From: Acinetobacter sp. ANC 4204
GTDB lineage: Bacteria; Pseudomonadota; Gammaproteobacteria; Pseudomonadales; Moraxellaceae
Direction of reading: 5' to 3'
NCBI RefSeq assembly: GCF_002135205.1
Contig: NZ_NEFZ01000003.1
Span: forward strand, 186,001-250,000
Length of the DNA: 64,000 nt
Under the pieces are notes generated by a model. It did not search any database and was not told where the DNA came from. It saw nothing but the letters and a program-made list of their open reading frames with translations. The number at the start of each line of letters is the position of its first letter. The first letter of the stretch is position 1. The translations under genes and the position numbers were made by a program. This document shows, piece by piece, positions 16,676 to 25,750 of the stretch.

Positions 16676-17269
16676 ATGACAGAACGTATCAGTGAAGTGG
16701 TAAGAAATACCAACGAAACCAAAATTCGAGTTCGTGTAAACCTCGATGGTACGGGTCAAGGCACGCTCAACACAGGTATTCCCTTTTTAGATCATATGAT
16801 TGATCAAATCAAGCGACATGGCTTATTTGATATTGATATTGAATGTGATGGCGACTTGGAAATTGATGATCACCACACGGTTGAAGATTGTGGTATCACG
16901 CTTGGACAGGCTTTTGCCAAAGCTTTAGGTGACAAAAAAGGTTTACGCCGTTATGGTCATTTTTATGCACCGTTGGATGAATCCTTGAGCCGTGCTGTGG
17001 TGGACTTATCGGGCCGTCCGGGTTTGTTTATGGATATTCCATTTACCCGCGCCATGATTGGTCGTTTTGATGTGGATTTATTCTCTGAGTTTTTCCAAGG
17101 CTTTGTGAACCATGCTTTAATGACAGTGCACATTGATAATCTCAAAGGGAAAAATAGCCATCACCAAATTGAAAGTGTGTTCAAGGCTTTTGCCCGTGCG
17201 CTTCGTATGGCATGTGAAATTGACCCACGTGCAACCAACACCATTGCTTCAACCAAAGGTAGCTTGTAA
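16676..17269 (+). CDS. hisB: Imidazoleglycerol-phosphate dehydratase
   Basis: This 197-residue monofunctional HisB dehydrates imidazoleglycerol phosphate in histidine synthesis. Its metal-binding motifs are typical: [24 protein letters not shown], and later [17 protein letters not shown]. The ATG at 16676 follows GAGGA. The in-frame upstream start at 16652 lacks support. The stop codon overlaps the ATG of hisH by one base, so the two are translationally coupled. Confidence 0.97.
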   Translation: MTERISEVVRNTNETKIRVRVNLDGTGQGTLNTGIPFLDHMIDQIKRHGLFDIDIECDGDLEIDDHHTVEDCGITLGQAFAKALGDKKGLRRYGHFYAPLDESLSRAVVDLSGRPGLFMDIPFTRAMIGRFDVDLFSEFFQGFVNHALMTVHIDNLKGKNSHHQIESVFKAFARALRMACEIDPRATNTIASTKGSL

Positions 17270-17886
17270 TGACCCGTATTGCCCTTCTTGACTATGGTAT
17301 GGGTAACCTACACTCAGCAGCAAAAGCGCTTGAACATGTCGGTGCAACAGTCGATGTGACCAATGATCCTAAACTGATTGCTCAGGCCGATAAAATTGTC
17401 TTCCCTGGCGTAGGCGCCATGCGTGACTGTATGCAAGGCATGCATGAAGCCGGGATTGATGAAGTCGTTCGTCATGCGGCATTTAATAAGCCAGTCTTGG
17501 CGATCTGTGTCGGCATGCAAGCGCTGATGCAACGCTCTGAAGAAAACGGCGGTGTCGATGCTCTCGGTATTTTTGAAGGAACGGTAAGACGTTTTCCAGA
17601 TGTAGATGGCTTAAAAGTGCCACACATGGGCTGGAACCAAGTTCATCAAGCTGACCCAAGCCACCCAATGTGGAAAGACATTGAACAAGATGCACGTTTT
17701 TACTTTGTTCACAGCTTCTATGTTGAACCGAAGAATAGCGACATTGTGGCTGCAACTTGTGACTATGGTTTAGAGTTCTGTACCGTGATTCATCAAGAAA
17801 ATTTATTTGCAACACAGTTCCACCCTGAAAAAAGTCATACCGCAGGTTTGCAACTGCTAAAAAACTTTGTGGAATGGAAAATTTAA
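17269..17886 (+). CDS. hisH: Imidazole glycerol phosphate synthase, glutaminase subunit
   Basis: A class I glutamine amidotransferase with nucleophile C80 in [10 protein letters not shown] and the H185/E187 pair in FHPEKSH. It releases ammonia for HisF, whose gene is 10 kb away in this window. The normal 205-residue length is present. It overlaps hisB by one base and is followed by a strong terminator, so hisBH is a two-gene unit here. Confidence 0.97.
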   Translation: MTRIALLDYGMGNLHSAAKALEHVGATVDVTNDPKLIAQADKIVFPGVGAMRDCMQGMHEAGIDEVVRHAAFNKPVLAICVGMQALMQRSEENGGVDALGIFEGTVRRFPDVDGLKVPHMGWNQVHQADPSHPMWKDIEQDARFYFVHSFYVEPKNSDIVAATCDYGLEFCTVIHQENLFATQFHPEKSHTAGLQLLKNFVEWKI

Positions 17887-17910
17887 TTCATTCCAGCCTC
17901 TGTTTGATTT

Positions 17911-17940
17911 TAAAAAGCTCAACTTCGGTTGAGCTTTTCT
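17911..17940 (+). terminator. Terminator after hisBH
   Basis: The stem AAAAGCTCAAC / GTTGAGCTTTT with a TTCG tetraloop and T-rich tail lies 25 bp past the hisH stop. Confidence 0.92.
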
Positions 17941-17977
17941 CTTATTATCTACAAATAACAGTTTAGAAATATACAAA

Positions 17978-18484
17978 ATGCTCCAATTCCAATTCTTTCC
18001 TCGCTCTTGCCCCACACCACCAAAACTTTTAGAGGTTACTGAAGTCTTCAAGCAGCACATTACTGGTATAAGTTCACAAACACATCAACTTTCCAGCAAT
18101 GAAGTTCTTCTTACTATTGCAACTGAGCTTGAAAAAATCGGGTTCAAAGTTGAAAAAAGTAAATCTTCCGAAGATAAAATCCTTGTTCCAGTCCTATTCG
18201 GTTATAACAACCAAGCTTCTAAAAGTTTCTTAGCCGATGCCATTCATTTCGAGCAAAAAATCGTTATTGAAGTCGAAGCTGGACGCGCAGTCGCCAATAA
18301 CCAGTTTTTAAAAGATGTATTTCAAGCCAGTATGATGGTTAATATCGACTATCTAGTTTTAGCTGTGCGAAATACTTACCGCCAATCAGATGATTTTCAA
18401 AAGGTATATCAATTTTTAGATACGCTTTACACGTCACAGCGTATTATTCTTCCATTAAAAGGAATTCTAGTAATCGGGTACTAA
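17978..18484 (+). CDS. Unknown protein, possible restriction-endonuclease-like fold
   Basis: A 168-residue protein of no family I can name. Residues about 76-101 (FLADAIHFEQ, then KIVIEVEAGRA) place an acidic residue ahead of a beta strand ending in an ExE pair. This arrangement is seen in variant PD-(D/E)XK nucleases, but the usual lysine is absent, so the idea is weak. It has no clear ribosome site and sits alone between the hisH terminator and a DUF805 gene, which suggests it is an accessory insertion into the his neighbourhood. Confidence 0.55.
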   Translation: MLQFQFFPRSCPTPPKLLEVTEVFKQHITGISSQTHQLSSNEVLLTIATELEKIGFKVEKSKSSEDKILVPVLFGYNNQASKSFLADAIHFEQKIVIEVEAGRAVANNQFLKDVFQASMMVNIDYLVLAVRNTYRQSDDFQKVYQFLDTLYTSQRIILPLKGILVIGY

Positions 18485-18641
18485 TTTAATATTGATAGAA
18501 AGTTTTTGTTTTACAGCACACTACTACACACCAAATAATTACAATGCCTTTCCATTGTCACCAAATTTGATTATGATTTGCCTGCTTTTTAGACATTTTT
18601 ATTTATAAAAAATTTAATTTACAACGATAAGGTAAGTCACT

Positions 18642-19154
18642 ATGACTCAATATGTACAAGAATCTGCGCTGAACGCCGCAGGTCGCTTCGGACGTTTTTC
18701 ATATCTCGCATGGAACTGCCTCCTTGCCATCGTCGCTGTGATTATCATTGGTATTTTTGCCGTGATTTTTCCAACGACTTTCATCAACATGGAAACAGGC
18801 AACTTTGGTGGTGGCATGATTTTTCTTGCTGTGATTTATATAGCAATTTTCTATTTCACCTTCGTATTTACCATTCGTCGCCTACATGACCGCAACCATA
18901 CGGGCTGGTTATCGCTGTTAATGCTGGTACCTCTTGCTAACGTGATCTTAATGCTTTACCTGATTTTTGCACCAGGTGATGATCGTAGCAATAGCTATGG
19001 TTCGCCACGCCCAACCGCAGGTTGGGAAACAATTCTAGCGTGGATTTATATCCTGCTATTTGTCGTTGGTATTTTAGCAGCAATTGCTTTGCCTTCTTAT
19101 CAAAGCTATATACTGCGTGCCAATCAATCACAGATCGAAATGCAACAGCAATAA
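18642..19154 (+). CDS. DUF805 membrane protein with pilin-like tail
   Basis: A 170-residue inner-membrane protein. The DUF805 core is seen in GRFGRFSYLAWN, TIRRLHDRNHTGWLSLL and LYLIFAPGDDRSNSYG, with helices near residues 25-45, 60-80 and 95-112. The end is unusual: a helix around 130-152 reads VGILAAIALPSYQSY, which closely resembles the N-terminal helix of type IV pilins. No prepilin cleavage context precedes it. Function is unknown. The ribosome site AAGGTAAG is present. Confidence 0.75.
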   Translation: MTQYVQESALNAAGRFGRFSYLAWNCLLAIVAVIIIGIFAVIFPTTFINMETGNFGGGMIFLAVIYIAIFYFTFVFTIRRLHDRNHTGWLSLLMLVPLANVILMLYLIFAPGDDRSNSYGSPRPTAGWETILAWIYILLFVVGILAAIALPSYQSYILRANQSQIEMQQQ

Positions 19155-19182
19155 AAATGCATTCTGTTATCTTGGATTGTAC

Positions 19183-19212
19183 TTAAAACCTGCTTCTTGC
19201 AGGTTTTATTTT
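19183..19212 (+). terminator. Terminator after the DUF805 gene
   Basis: The 9-bp stem AAAACCTGC / GCAGGTTTT with a 5-nt loop is followed by a T-rich stretch. Confidence 0.8.
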
Positions 19213-19266
19213 GCCTTTAAAATCAAAAACCACTAGTCTGAGATAAAAGCATGCCTCAGATATAAC

Positions 19267-19935
19267 ATGAATAATTCCCTACCCAGTCTCCCTATCCCCA
19301 ACAAAGAACACATTCAAATTTTGCCTCGTTTTCAAAATTTGCCAATGCAAGCGATTCATGTCATTCAGAACGTAGAACAGTGTGAAGCCATTCGCACTGA
19401 ACTGGAACAGATTGCCATCTTCGGTTTTGATAGCGAGTCCAAACCGACCTTTCAAGTGGGAGAAGTCTCTACTGGGCCACATCTCATTCAACTGGCCAGC
19501 GTCGAGCGTGCTTATTTGTTTCAAATGAGCCCTCCCATTTGGAGCTTCCTTGCGCCATTTTTGGCGAATCCAGACCAGCTCAAAGTGGGTTTTGGTTTAA
19601 AAAATGATGCTCATCTGTTCCGTAAAAAAGGCTTTGAGTTAAATGGTATCGTTGAGCTGTCAAAATGCTTTGCAAGCTTTGGGTTGAGCAACCCTGTTGG
19701 CATTAAAAATGCCATCGCCCTGCTGTTTCAACTCAACTTCCCGAAAAGCAAAAAAGTCAGCACGTCAAATTGGGCAAGGAAAGTCCTTACGCCTGAACAA
19801 ATTAACTATGCTGCCGCCGATGCCTACGCCGCCCTGTTGGTTTTTGAAGAATTGCGGCATTTGGAACAACTACCGAAAGAGATTTTGCAAAAACTGGAAA
19901 ATATCATAAAACCTCCTCGTCATGAAAAGCTGTAA
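19267..19935 (+). CDS. 3'-5' exonuclease, DEDDy type (RNase D-like)
   Basis: A 222-residue single-domain exonuclease. All four acidic motifs of the DEDDy family are visible: D55 and E57 in GFDSESKP, D114 in GLKNDAHLF, and Y181/D185 in YAAADAYAALL. It lacks the HRDC domain of full-length RNase D, so it is a stand-alone exonuclease that may act on RNA or DNA 3' ends. It is followed by hisA 79 bp later. Confidence 0.85.
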   Translation: MNNSLPSLPIPNKEHIQILPRFQNLPMQAIHVIQNVEQCEAIRTELEQIAIFGFDSESKPTFQVGEVSTGPHLIQLASVERAYLFQMSPPIWSFLAPFLANPDQLKVGFGLKNDAHLFRKKGFELNGIVELSKCFASFGLSNPVGIKNAIALLFQLNFPKSKKVSTSNWARKVLTPEQINYAAADAYAALLVFEELRHLEQLPKEILQKLENIIKPPRHEKL

Positions 19936-20014
19936 CAGGTGCTTAGAAAATTGCCAATACTTTGCTAAGATGACTGACATTGATTTTATTTAAGATTTGG
20001 CTAGGAGCGAAAGC

Positions 20015-20746
20015 ATGCTGATCATCCCTGCAATTGACCTGAAAGATGGCAAATGTGTTCGTTTAAAACAAGGTCGTATGGAAGACGATACGGTTTTTTC
20101 TGATGATCCTGTTGCAACTGCACAGCACTGGGTAAATGAAGGCGCGCGTCGCTTACATTTGGTCGATTTAAATGGTGCTTTCGCGGGTACGCCAATTCAT
20201 AAACCTGTGGTTGAAGCGATTGCTCGCGCACAACCTGAACTGCCCATTCAAATCGGCGGCGGTATTCGCTCACTAGAAACCATCGAACACTACCTAGAAG
20301 CGGGTGTATCTTTTGTCATTATTGGCACCAAAGCAGTTCAAGAACCTGAGTTTGTTGAAGAAGCTTGTAAGAAATTTGCAGGTCATATCATTGTCGGGAT
20401 TGATGCCATGAATGGCATGGTGGCCACCGATGGTTGGGCCAATGTGACCGATGTGAAGGCAACTGATTTGGCCAAACGTTTTGCCGATGCAGGCGTATCA
20501 AGCATTGTCTATACCGACATTGCACGTGACGGCATGATGCAAGGGGTCAATGTTGAACAAACTGTTCAACTGGCACAATACTCTGGCCTACCTGTGATTG
20601 CATCAGGTGGTGTGACCAACCTTGATGACGTACGTAACCTCAAAGGTCAACCTGGTATTTTAGGTGCAATTACTGGTCGTGCGATTTACGAAGGCAGTTT
20701 AAACCTACGTGAAGCACAATTGCTATTAGATGAACAATCGCTCTAA
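20015..20746 (+). CDS. hisA: ProFAR isomerase (phosphoribosylformimino-AICAR-P isomerase)
   Basis: A 243-residue TIM barrel with the catalytic D8 in [11 protein letters not shown] and the half-barrel phosphate motifs IQIGGGIRS and VIASGGV. It opens the ribose ring of ProFAR ahead of HisHF. The ATG at 20015 lies eight bases after TAGGAGC. An upstream TTG at 19997 in the same frame would place the ribosome site inside the gene. A terminator follows, so hisA is separate from hisBH and hisF. Confidence 0.96.
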   Translation: MLIIPAIDLKDGKCVRLKQGRMEDDTVFSDDPVATAQHWVNEGARRLHLVDLNGAFAGTPIHKPVVEAIARAQPELPIQIGGGIRSLETIEHYLEAGVSFVIIGTKAVQEPEFVEEACKKFAGHIIVGIDAMNGMVATDGWANVTDVKATDLAKRFADAGVSSIVYTDIARDGMMQGVNVEQTVQLAQYSGLPVIASGGVTNLDDVRNLKGQPGILGAITGRAIYEGSLNLREAQLLLDEQSL

Positions 20747-20756
20747 CTGTAGAATT

Positions 20757-20789
20757 TAAAAAAGAGGTCTATTGACCTCTTTTTTATGC
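20757..20789 (+). terminator. Terminator after hisA
   Basis: The perfect stem AAAAAAGAGGTC / GACCTCTTTTTT closes a 4-nt loop. It may work in both directions, as the minus-strand XRE gene ends at 20818. Confidence 0.9.
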
Positions 20790-20817
20790 ATTAAATATTA
20801 GTTTGAAGATCTGCTTC

Positions 20818-21366
20818 TTAATAAATTGCATTACGAATAAACTTTAACGATACATTGCCACGGTTGATATATTGGTATTCAATGGCACTCGAAAAAACGA
20901 TCGACTCTCCTACACCCAAGACTTTCATGTCGCCTGCCAAATCCAAAGTTAGTTCACCCTCCATCACATAGAGCATCTCACGCCAGCCTTCTGGGTCAGG
21001 TTCAGCACTATAGTATTCATTTGGAGCAAGTACCCATGTCCATAGCTCTACTTTTTGTGTCGCTGCCGCTGAAGCCATTAATTTTGCTTCACTGTGTGCT
21101 TGTGTGCCCTGCCAAGCCAAAACGTTCACCACCGCTTGCCCTTGCTGTTCAGGCGCAGCAATAATTTGTACAAAATCGACCTCAAGCACATCGGCTATCA
21201 AGCTGAGCTTTGCCAGACTAATATTGTCCTGCCCAGATTCAACCCCAGCTACCATACGACGGCTTAATCCAGCTAAATCAGCGAGTTGCTGCTGACTCAG
21301 GCCTTTTAAACTTCGATAATGACGCACATTTTGACTGACGTGTTGTAGCACCGCAGGAGAGTTCAT
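20818..21366 (-). CDS. XRE-family regulator with C-terminal cupin domain
   Basis: A 182-residue protein with an N-terminal helix-turn-helix (SLKGLSQQQLADLAGLSRRM, residues about 18-37) and a C-terminal double-stranded beta-helix cupin ending EYQYINRGNVSLKFIR. Regulators of this type usually sense a small amine, amino acid or similar ligand in the cupin. It is divergent from an EamA exporter gene. Two near-identical palindromes lie between them (21389-21406 and 21430-21447), so it most likely represses both itself and the transporter. The ligand is unknown. Confidence 0.85.
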   Translation of the reverse strand: MNSPAVLQHVSQNVRHYRSLKGLSQQQLADLAGLSRRMVAGVESGQDNISLAKLSLIADVLEVDFVQIIAAPEQQGQAVVNVLAWQGTQAHSEAKLMASAAATQKVELWTWVLAPNEYYSAEPDPEGWREMLYVMEGELTLDLAGDMKVLGVGESIVFSSAIEYQYINRGNVSLKFIRNAIY

Positions 21367-21388
21367 ACAGATAAATCAAAAAAAATAT

Positions 21389-21406
21389 TGAGCAATATAT
21401 TGCACA
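21389..21406. promoter_or_regulatory. Operator palindrome O1 of the XRE-cupin regulator
   Basis: The sequence TGAGCAATATATTGCACA matches the perfect palindrome of O2 at 17 of 18 positions. It lies just upstream of the minus-strand regulator gene and its centre is 41 bp from that of O2, close to four helical turns. Confidence 0.75.
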
Positions 21407-21429
21407 CAAAAACAAAGTATGACAAGCTA

Positions 21430-21447
21430 TGTGCAATATATTGCACA
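21430..21447. promoter_or_regulatory. Operator palindrome O2, ahead of the EamA gene
   Basis: The sequence TGTGCAATATATTGCACA is a perfect 18-bp palindrome, 20 bp with the flanking A and T. It ends 11 bp before the preferred ATG of the transporter, so a bound regulator would cover its promoter or leader. Confidence 0.8.
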
Positions 21448-21458
21448 TTAATTCTTTT

Positions 21459-22358
21459 ATGTTGAATACTCAGCTCGGTTCTAAAGCGCCTGTGATTGCG
21501 CTGATTCTCATTACTTTTATTTGGGGCGGCACCTTCTTGGCCGTGAAATATGCCTTAAATTTTAGCTCCCCCATGTTCTTTGTCGGTTGTCGTTTCGCCT
21601 GCGCTGCGACCATTATTGGCTTATTTTCCTATCAGCATTTAAAGCACATCACCCGACAGGACTTGTGGGCAGGTGCACTCATTGGCTGTATGGTCACGAT
21701 TGGCTATGGCACACAAACGGTCGGACTACAAACAGTCAGTAGCAGTGAATCTGCCTTTTTAACGGCACTGTATGTCCCCCTAGTCCCCCTACTATTGTGG
21801 TTGATCTTTCGTAAAGTGCCCCATTTTATGATTTGGATTGGTGCACTCTGTGCGTTTATAGGCTTAGTCCTGCTCACAGGCAATAGTCTGAACTCAATCT
21901 CATTGAATTTTGGCCAGACCTTAACCCTGCTCGGTGCAATTGCTATAGCAATGGAAATTATTCTGATTGGTTATTTTGCCCCAAAAGTTGATATTGGTCG
22001 GGTGACGGTCATTCAACTGGCGGTTGCCTCTGTGCTCGCTTTTGCATCCATGCCACTGGCTGGTGAGCAACAACTACCTGCTTTTTCATGGCCATTATTA
22101 GGCATTGCATTTGGATTGGGGCTTGCCAGTGCTGTGATTCAATATGTCATGAATTGGGCACAGCGCTCAGTCAACCCATCACAAGCAGCGATTATTTACG
22201 CAGGAGAGCCTGTGTGGGCAGCGCTATTTGGGCGCCTTGCAGGAGAACGTTTAGCACCACTGGCTTTGTTGGGCGGTCTCTTGGTGGTGTTTGGCATTAT
22301 GATGAGTGAATGGAAACCCAAACTGTTGAAATCAAAAAAAGAAGCTGAACAGCGCTAA
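21459..22358 (+). CDS. EamA / DMT-family transporter
   Basis: A 299-residue protein with about ten hydrophobic helices in two EamA repeats. Typical marks are ITFIWGGTFLAVKYAL near the start and YAGEPVWAALFGRLAGERL in the second repeat. It is predicted to export a metabolite or amino acid across the inner membrane. An upstream ATG at 21429 lies inside the operator palindrome and is therefore unlikely. The ATG at 21459 also lacks a clear ribosome site, so the message may be leaderless or weakly translated. Confidence 0.85.
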   Translation: MLNTQLGSKAPVIALILITFIWGGTFLAVKYALNFSSPMFFVGCRFACAATIIGLFSYQHLKHITRQDLWAGALIGCMVTIGYGTQTVGLQTVSSSESAFLTALYVPLVPLLLWLIFRKVPHFMIWIGALCAFIGLVLLTGNSLNSISLNFGQTLTLLGAIAIAMEIILIGYFAPKVDIGRVTVIQLAVASVLAFASMPLAGEQQLPAFSWPLLGIAFGLGLASAVIQYVMNWAQRSVNPSQAAIIYAGEPVWAALFGRLAGERLAPLALLGGLLVVFGIMMSEWKPKLLKSKKEAEQR

Positions 22359-22380
22359 TTTAACGTTCAAATGCGGTGTC

Positions 22381-22415
22381 TGCTGAGTCTAAACATAAAT
22401 TGTATAGATTCAGCA
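22381..22415. terminator. Hairpin between convergent EamA and oxidase genes
   Basis: An 11-bp stem (TGCTGAGTCTA / TAGATTCAGCA, one G-T pair) with a 13-nt loop lies between the two convergent stop codons. It has no T-run, so termination is only plausible. Confidence 0.4.
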
Positions 22416-22429
22416 GCACAAGTTCATGT

Positions 22430-23842
22430 TTAGAACGATACCATCTTACCCGGATTAATCATTGCTCCTAAACCATACATACTTTTGGCAATTGGAATCA
22501 CTAACGGTGCCAATGCCCGACCAAAAGGAATGTTCTGATGTTGAATTCGGGTCAACATATTAAAATCATCAGATTGACCACAGAAATCATCGGCAATGGC
22601 TTTACCAATACGTACCGTTTGCGCAACACCATGCCCACTCCAGCCCTGTACAGCATAAATGGGATATTGATGACCAAATTTTCGACTGTCTGCCGCACCA
22701 TTAACGGTTAAATCTGTCGTTCCACTCCACACAAAGTCAAGTGCCACCTGCTCTAGCTGAGGAAATACATGCTGAATACGTCCCAGCAAATAGTCATGGG
22801 TTTGTTCAGGACTCCAACACGAGCCAGTGCCTTCGCCCCCAAATAACAATCGGTTTTTTGAAACGCCACGGTAGTAGTCAATTTGAAATTGCGTATCGTA
22901 TACAGGCAGATCCGTCGGCAATAGCTCTTTCAAATCTAATGCTAAAGGTGCTGTGGTACAGACGTAAGTATAAAAAGGAATCGTAGTTTGATTACGTTCT
23001 TCTAATAGTTTAAATGAAGCATGGTGTACAGCCATCACCACGCTTTTACGTGCTTTAATCACCCCTTGCGCTGTGGTCACATAAATACCATCGGCACGTT
23101 CCTGAATCGACTGCACTTCTGTTTGCTCATAGATGCTACCGCCCTTTTGGCAAAAGCCATACGCCAAACCACGTGTCAATGCTAAAGGATGAATATGTCC
23201 ACCTAGATGATCCAATAAGCCGCCAAAATAGTTATCCGATTGCACATGCTCTCGTAATTCCTCTTGGGTCAGCATTGAGGTATTTTTTTCATCTAAGTAC
23301 TGACGTGCTTGCATGCCTTCACGCAAGGCATCTAAATGCCCTGGGTGTACTGCGGCCGTTAGATGTCCACGTTTACGTTGTAAATCTAAATCATATTTTT
23401 CAGTAATGTCATCAATCAAAGTCATGGCTTCAGTTGAGGTAAAGTGCCATAACTTTTTTGCCTCTTCAAAGCTGAAGTGCTCGATCATGGTTTCGGCTTC
23501 CCAACGTGCCAATCCCGGTGTGAGTTGCCCACCATTGCGCCCTGAGGCAGCACTGCCCACTCGGTTCTTTTCAACCAAGACCGTATCTACACCCTGCTCC
23601 GACAAATGCAGTGCTGCCGAGGTTCCCAATAAGCCACCACCTATCACTACGACATCACATTCGATATCTGCATTTAAAGCATCAAACTCATGCCATACAT
23701 GCATTGAACTTTCATAGTAATTGGCAGGATGATCAAACGCACCATGTTGCGGGTTTAACCAATTCCACTCTTTGCCGCTTTGTACAGCAAAACTGGCTTT
23801 GTATTCAACGTCATCTACAAATGTCGGTTTATTCATATTCAT
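22430..23842 (-). CDS. FAD-dependent amine/amino-acid oxidase (PuuB/OrdL-like)
   Basis: The protein has a DAO-family fold with the dinucleotide motif CDVVVIGGGLLGTSAAL, then GSAASGRNGGQLTPGL, which binds FAD. The C-terminal FGHQYPIYAVQGWSGHGV is typical of gamma-glutamylputrescine oxidase and related enzymes. It would oxidise an amine or amino acid imported by the permease encoded upstream. The start is uncertain. In-frame starts run from 23899, overlapping the permease gene, to 23836. I take the ATG at 23842, which gives a 470-residue protein close to the family length. No ribosome site settles the choice. Confidence 0.82.
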   Translation of the reverse strand: MNMNKPTFVDDVEYKASFAVQSGKEWNWLNPQHGAFDHPANYYESSMHVWHEFDALNADIECDVVVIGGGLLGTSAALHLSEQGVDTVLVEKNRVGSAASGRNGGQLTPGLARWEAETMIEHFSFEEAKKLWHFTSTEAMTLIDDITEKYDLDLQRKRGHLTAAVHPGHLDALREGMQARQYLDEKNTSMLTQEELREHVQSDNYFGGLLDHLGGHIHPLALTRGLAYGFCQKGGSIYEQTEVQSIQERADGIYVTTAQGVIKARKSVVMAVHHASFKLLEERNQTTIPFYTYVCTTAPLALDLKELLPTDLPVYDTQFQIDYYRGVSKNRLLFGGEGTGSCWSPEQTHDYLLGRIQHVFPQLEQVALDFVWSGTTDLTVNGAADSRKFGHQYPIYAVQGWSGHGVAQTVRIGKAIADDFCGQSDDFNMLTRIQHQNIPFGRALAPLVIPIAKSMYGLGAMINPGKMVSF

Positions 23843-23882
23843 TTCATTTACACTCAATATTACTTTCATTTTCATGCAAGGT

Positions 23883-25226
23883 TTAGTATGCATTTCCAAT
23901 TACAATGTTTTGCTTTTTCAATTTCTTATAAATAAATAGCCCAATACCAATTGCTAGCCAAGAGCACCCAAAAATCAGGGCATTTCGTTCTAAGTTAACC
24001 CACAGGCAAAGCATCACCAATACGGATAACAGAGGTAGGATCAAATTGAGACATTTGTTTTTGACGCCTTGAGTTTGTTTTTCCAACAGATAAAACTTCA
24101 CAAAAACCGAGAAGTTCACCGCCGTAAAGGCAATCAATGCACCAAAGCTAATCATACTGACCACAGTCGCAAGATCTAAGAAAATGGCAGACAATGAGAT
24201 CAAGCCAATGCTCAATACCGCGTACAAGGGGGTACCCAGTCTTGCATGTAATTGCCCAAAGGTTGCTTTGGGGAAAATGCCATCTTTCGCCATAATATGA
24301 ATTAGGCGTGAAGCACTCGCATGAGTCGCCAGACCTGAAGCAAAGGTATTCATGATTTGAGCACACAGAAATACAGCTTGGAACAATGCCCCTCCGACAT
24401 AGAGAACAATCTCAGGTAAAGCTTCATCAGGTTTGTTAAAACGCACATTCGTTGGGAAGTACAACTGAATAAACCATGATGCTGTGATAAAGATGGCCCC
24501 CCCTGCCAATGTAGTAAGTAAAACCGCACGCGGAATGTTCTTTTGCGGATCTTTGGTCTCATGCGACATGGTCGTAACTGCATCAAAACCCAAAAATGAA
24601 AAACATAAAATGGAGGCCCCCGCAATCAAAGGTAAAACAGAGCTGTCCCCATTAAACAATGGCGCTAAAGTCAGTACATGATCATAGCCTTGCGCTGACC
24701 CCACCCCTTGAATAACCAAATAAATAAACAGAACCATCAACAGTAAGGGCAAAAGCACAAACACCAAACTCAAGTTCGCTAAAATATTGATTCTGAAGCA
24801 GTTGATTAGGGTGACTAAACCTGTAAATAAAACCACCCAGACCCAATAGGGCACGCTCGGAATGACAGCTTCCAAATAAATACCCGCCAGTAAAGCATTA
24901 ACTAAAGGCAGTAAAATATAATCGAGCAGTGAACACCAACCAACAAAAAAGCCCGCTTTAGCTCCACAGGACTGTGCGGTGTAGTTATAAGCAGAACCTG
25001 AGTCACCGCTGACCCGACTAAAACGTGCATAACTAAATGCCGTTAATAGCATTGCAAACAACGCCAGAATATACGCCAATGGCACACGACCATCGGTGAT
25101 CCCAGACACGATACCAAAAGTATCGAACACCACCATCGGGGTCATGTAGGCCACACCAATAATGACCACTTGCCATAGTGACATTTTCTTTAAAGAAAAA
25201 TCTGCATTTTTCACCGAAATCACCAT
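23883..25226 (-). CDS. APC-family amino acid / putrescine permease
   Basis: This 447-residue protein with about 12 membrane helices belongs to the amino acid-polyamine-organocation superfamily. Helix 1 carries the GVAYMTPMVVFDTFGIVSG motif, and FLGFDAVTTMSHETKDPQKN is the consensus loop after helix 6. It resembles PuuP-type putrescine importers. It adjoins the FAD oxidase gene on the same strand, so the pair likely takes up and oxidises one amine substrate. The substrate itself is inferred from context only. Confidence 0.85.
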   Translation of the reverse strand: MVISVKNADFSLKKMSLWQVVIIGVAYMTPMVVFDTFGIVSGITDGRVPLAYILALFAMLLTAFSYARFSRVSGDSGSAYNYTAQSCGAKAGFFVGWCSLLDYILLPLVNALLAGIYLEAVIPSVPYWVWVVLFTGLVTLINCFRINILANLSLVFVLLPLLLMVLFIYLVIQGVGSAQGYDHVLTLAPLFNGDSSVLPLIAGASILCFSFLGFDAVTTMSHETKDPQKNIPRAVLLTTLAGGAIFITASWFIQLYFPTNVRFNKPDEALPEIVLYVGGALFQAVFLCAQIMNTFASGLATHASASRLIHIMAKDGIFPKATFGQLHARLGTPLYAVLSIGLISLSAIFLDLATVVSMISFGALIAFTAVNFSVFVKFYLLEKQTQGVKNKCLNLILPLLSVLVMLCLWVNLERNALIFGCSWLAIGIGLFIYKKLKKQNIVIGNAY

Positions 25227-25313
25227 CTTTCATTTTTCAATCTAGTGATTTTGGTTTTTGCAACAACTATGCCATATAATAGCATCTTCTGTATTTTAAG
25301 AATATTGAATAAA

Positions 25314-25673
25314 ATGCCTAAATACGATTTAGAAACTCGAAAAGCAGCAATTCAACGCTATAAACTCACTGATTATAAGGTTGCTGTTTGCAAAGAATTC
25401 AACATCTCACGTGTGACCCTCGATGCATGGATTAAGCTAGAGGAAGAAACTGGAGATTTATCTCCAAAAGCAGCTAGTAATCGTGGAGCACCTAGCCACA
25501 TTAAAGACTGGAATGAATTCCAAGTATTTGTTAAAAATACAAAATTTCAAAATATTAGCGATCTAGTTCCACTTTTTGAACAGCACTTTGGCTATTCGGT
25601 TTCTTATGCCGTACTGGTTCGTGCCATTCATGTTTTAGGCTTGCGTCGTCGTCGTGGAAGATTCTATGCCTAG
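25314..25673 (+). CDS. Orphan helix-turn-helix protein of the IS630 ORF-A type
   Basis: A 119-residue protein whose start (MPKYDLETRKAAIQRYKL) and helix-turn-helix (YKVAVCKEFNISRVTLDAWIK) resemble the DNA-binding N-terminal part of IS630-like transposases. The C-terminal half has a second basic helical segment ending LRRRRGRFYA. No catalytic DDE domain follows in any frame, and I see no terminal inverted repeats. It could be a domesticated regulator or the surviving part of an insertion sequence. The array of 22-bp repeats just downstream may be linked to it. Confidence 0.6.
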   Translation: MPKYDLETRKAAIQRYKLTDYKVAVCKEFNISRVTLDAWIKLEEETGDLSPKAASNRGAPSHIKDWNEFQVFVKNTKFQNISDLVPLFEQHFGYSVSYAVLVRAIHVLGLRRRRGRFYA

Positions 25674-25722
25674 CCAGAATCATGCTATTTTTTATAATCA
25701 ATATCGAACATATTTTTATATA

Positions 25723-25750
25723 AATAACTGTACATTAATGTATAGTTATT
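25723..25750. repeat. 28-bp inverted repeat after the helix-turn-helix gene
   Basis: The two 14-nt arms AATAACTGTACATT and AATGTATAGTTATT pair across the centre with only one G-T position. It could be a terminator-like hairpin or a protein-binding palindrome. Its right arm overlaps the first unit of the 22-bp repeat array. Confidence 0.65.
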
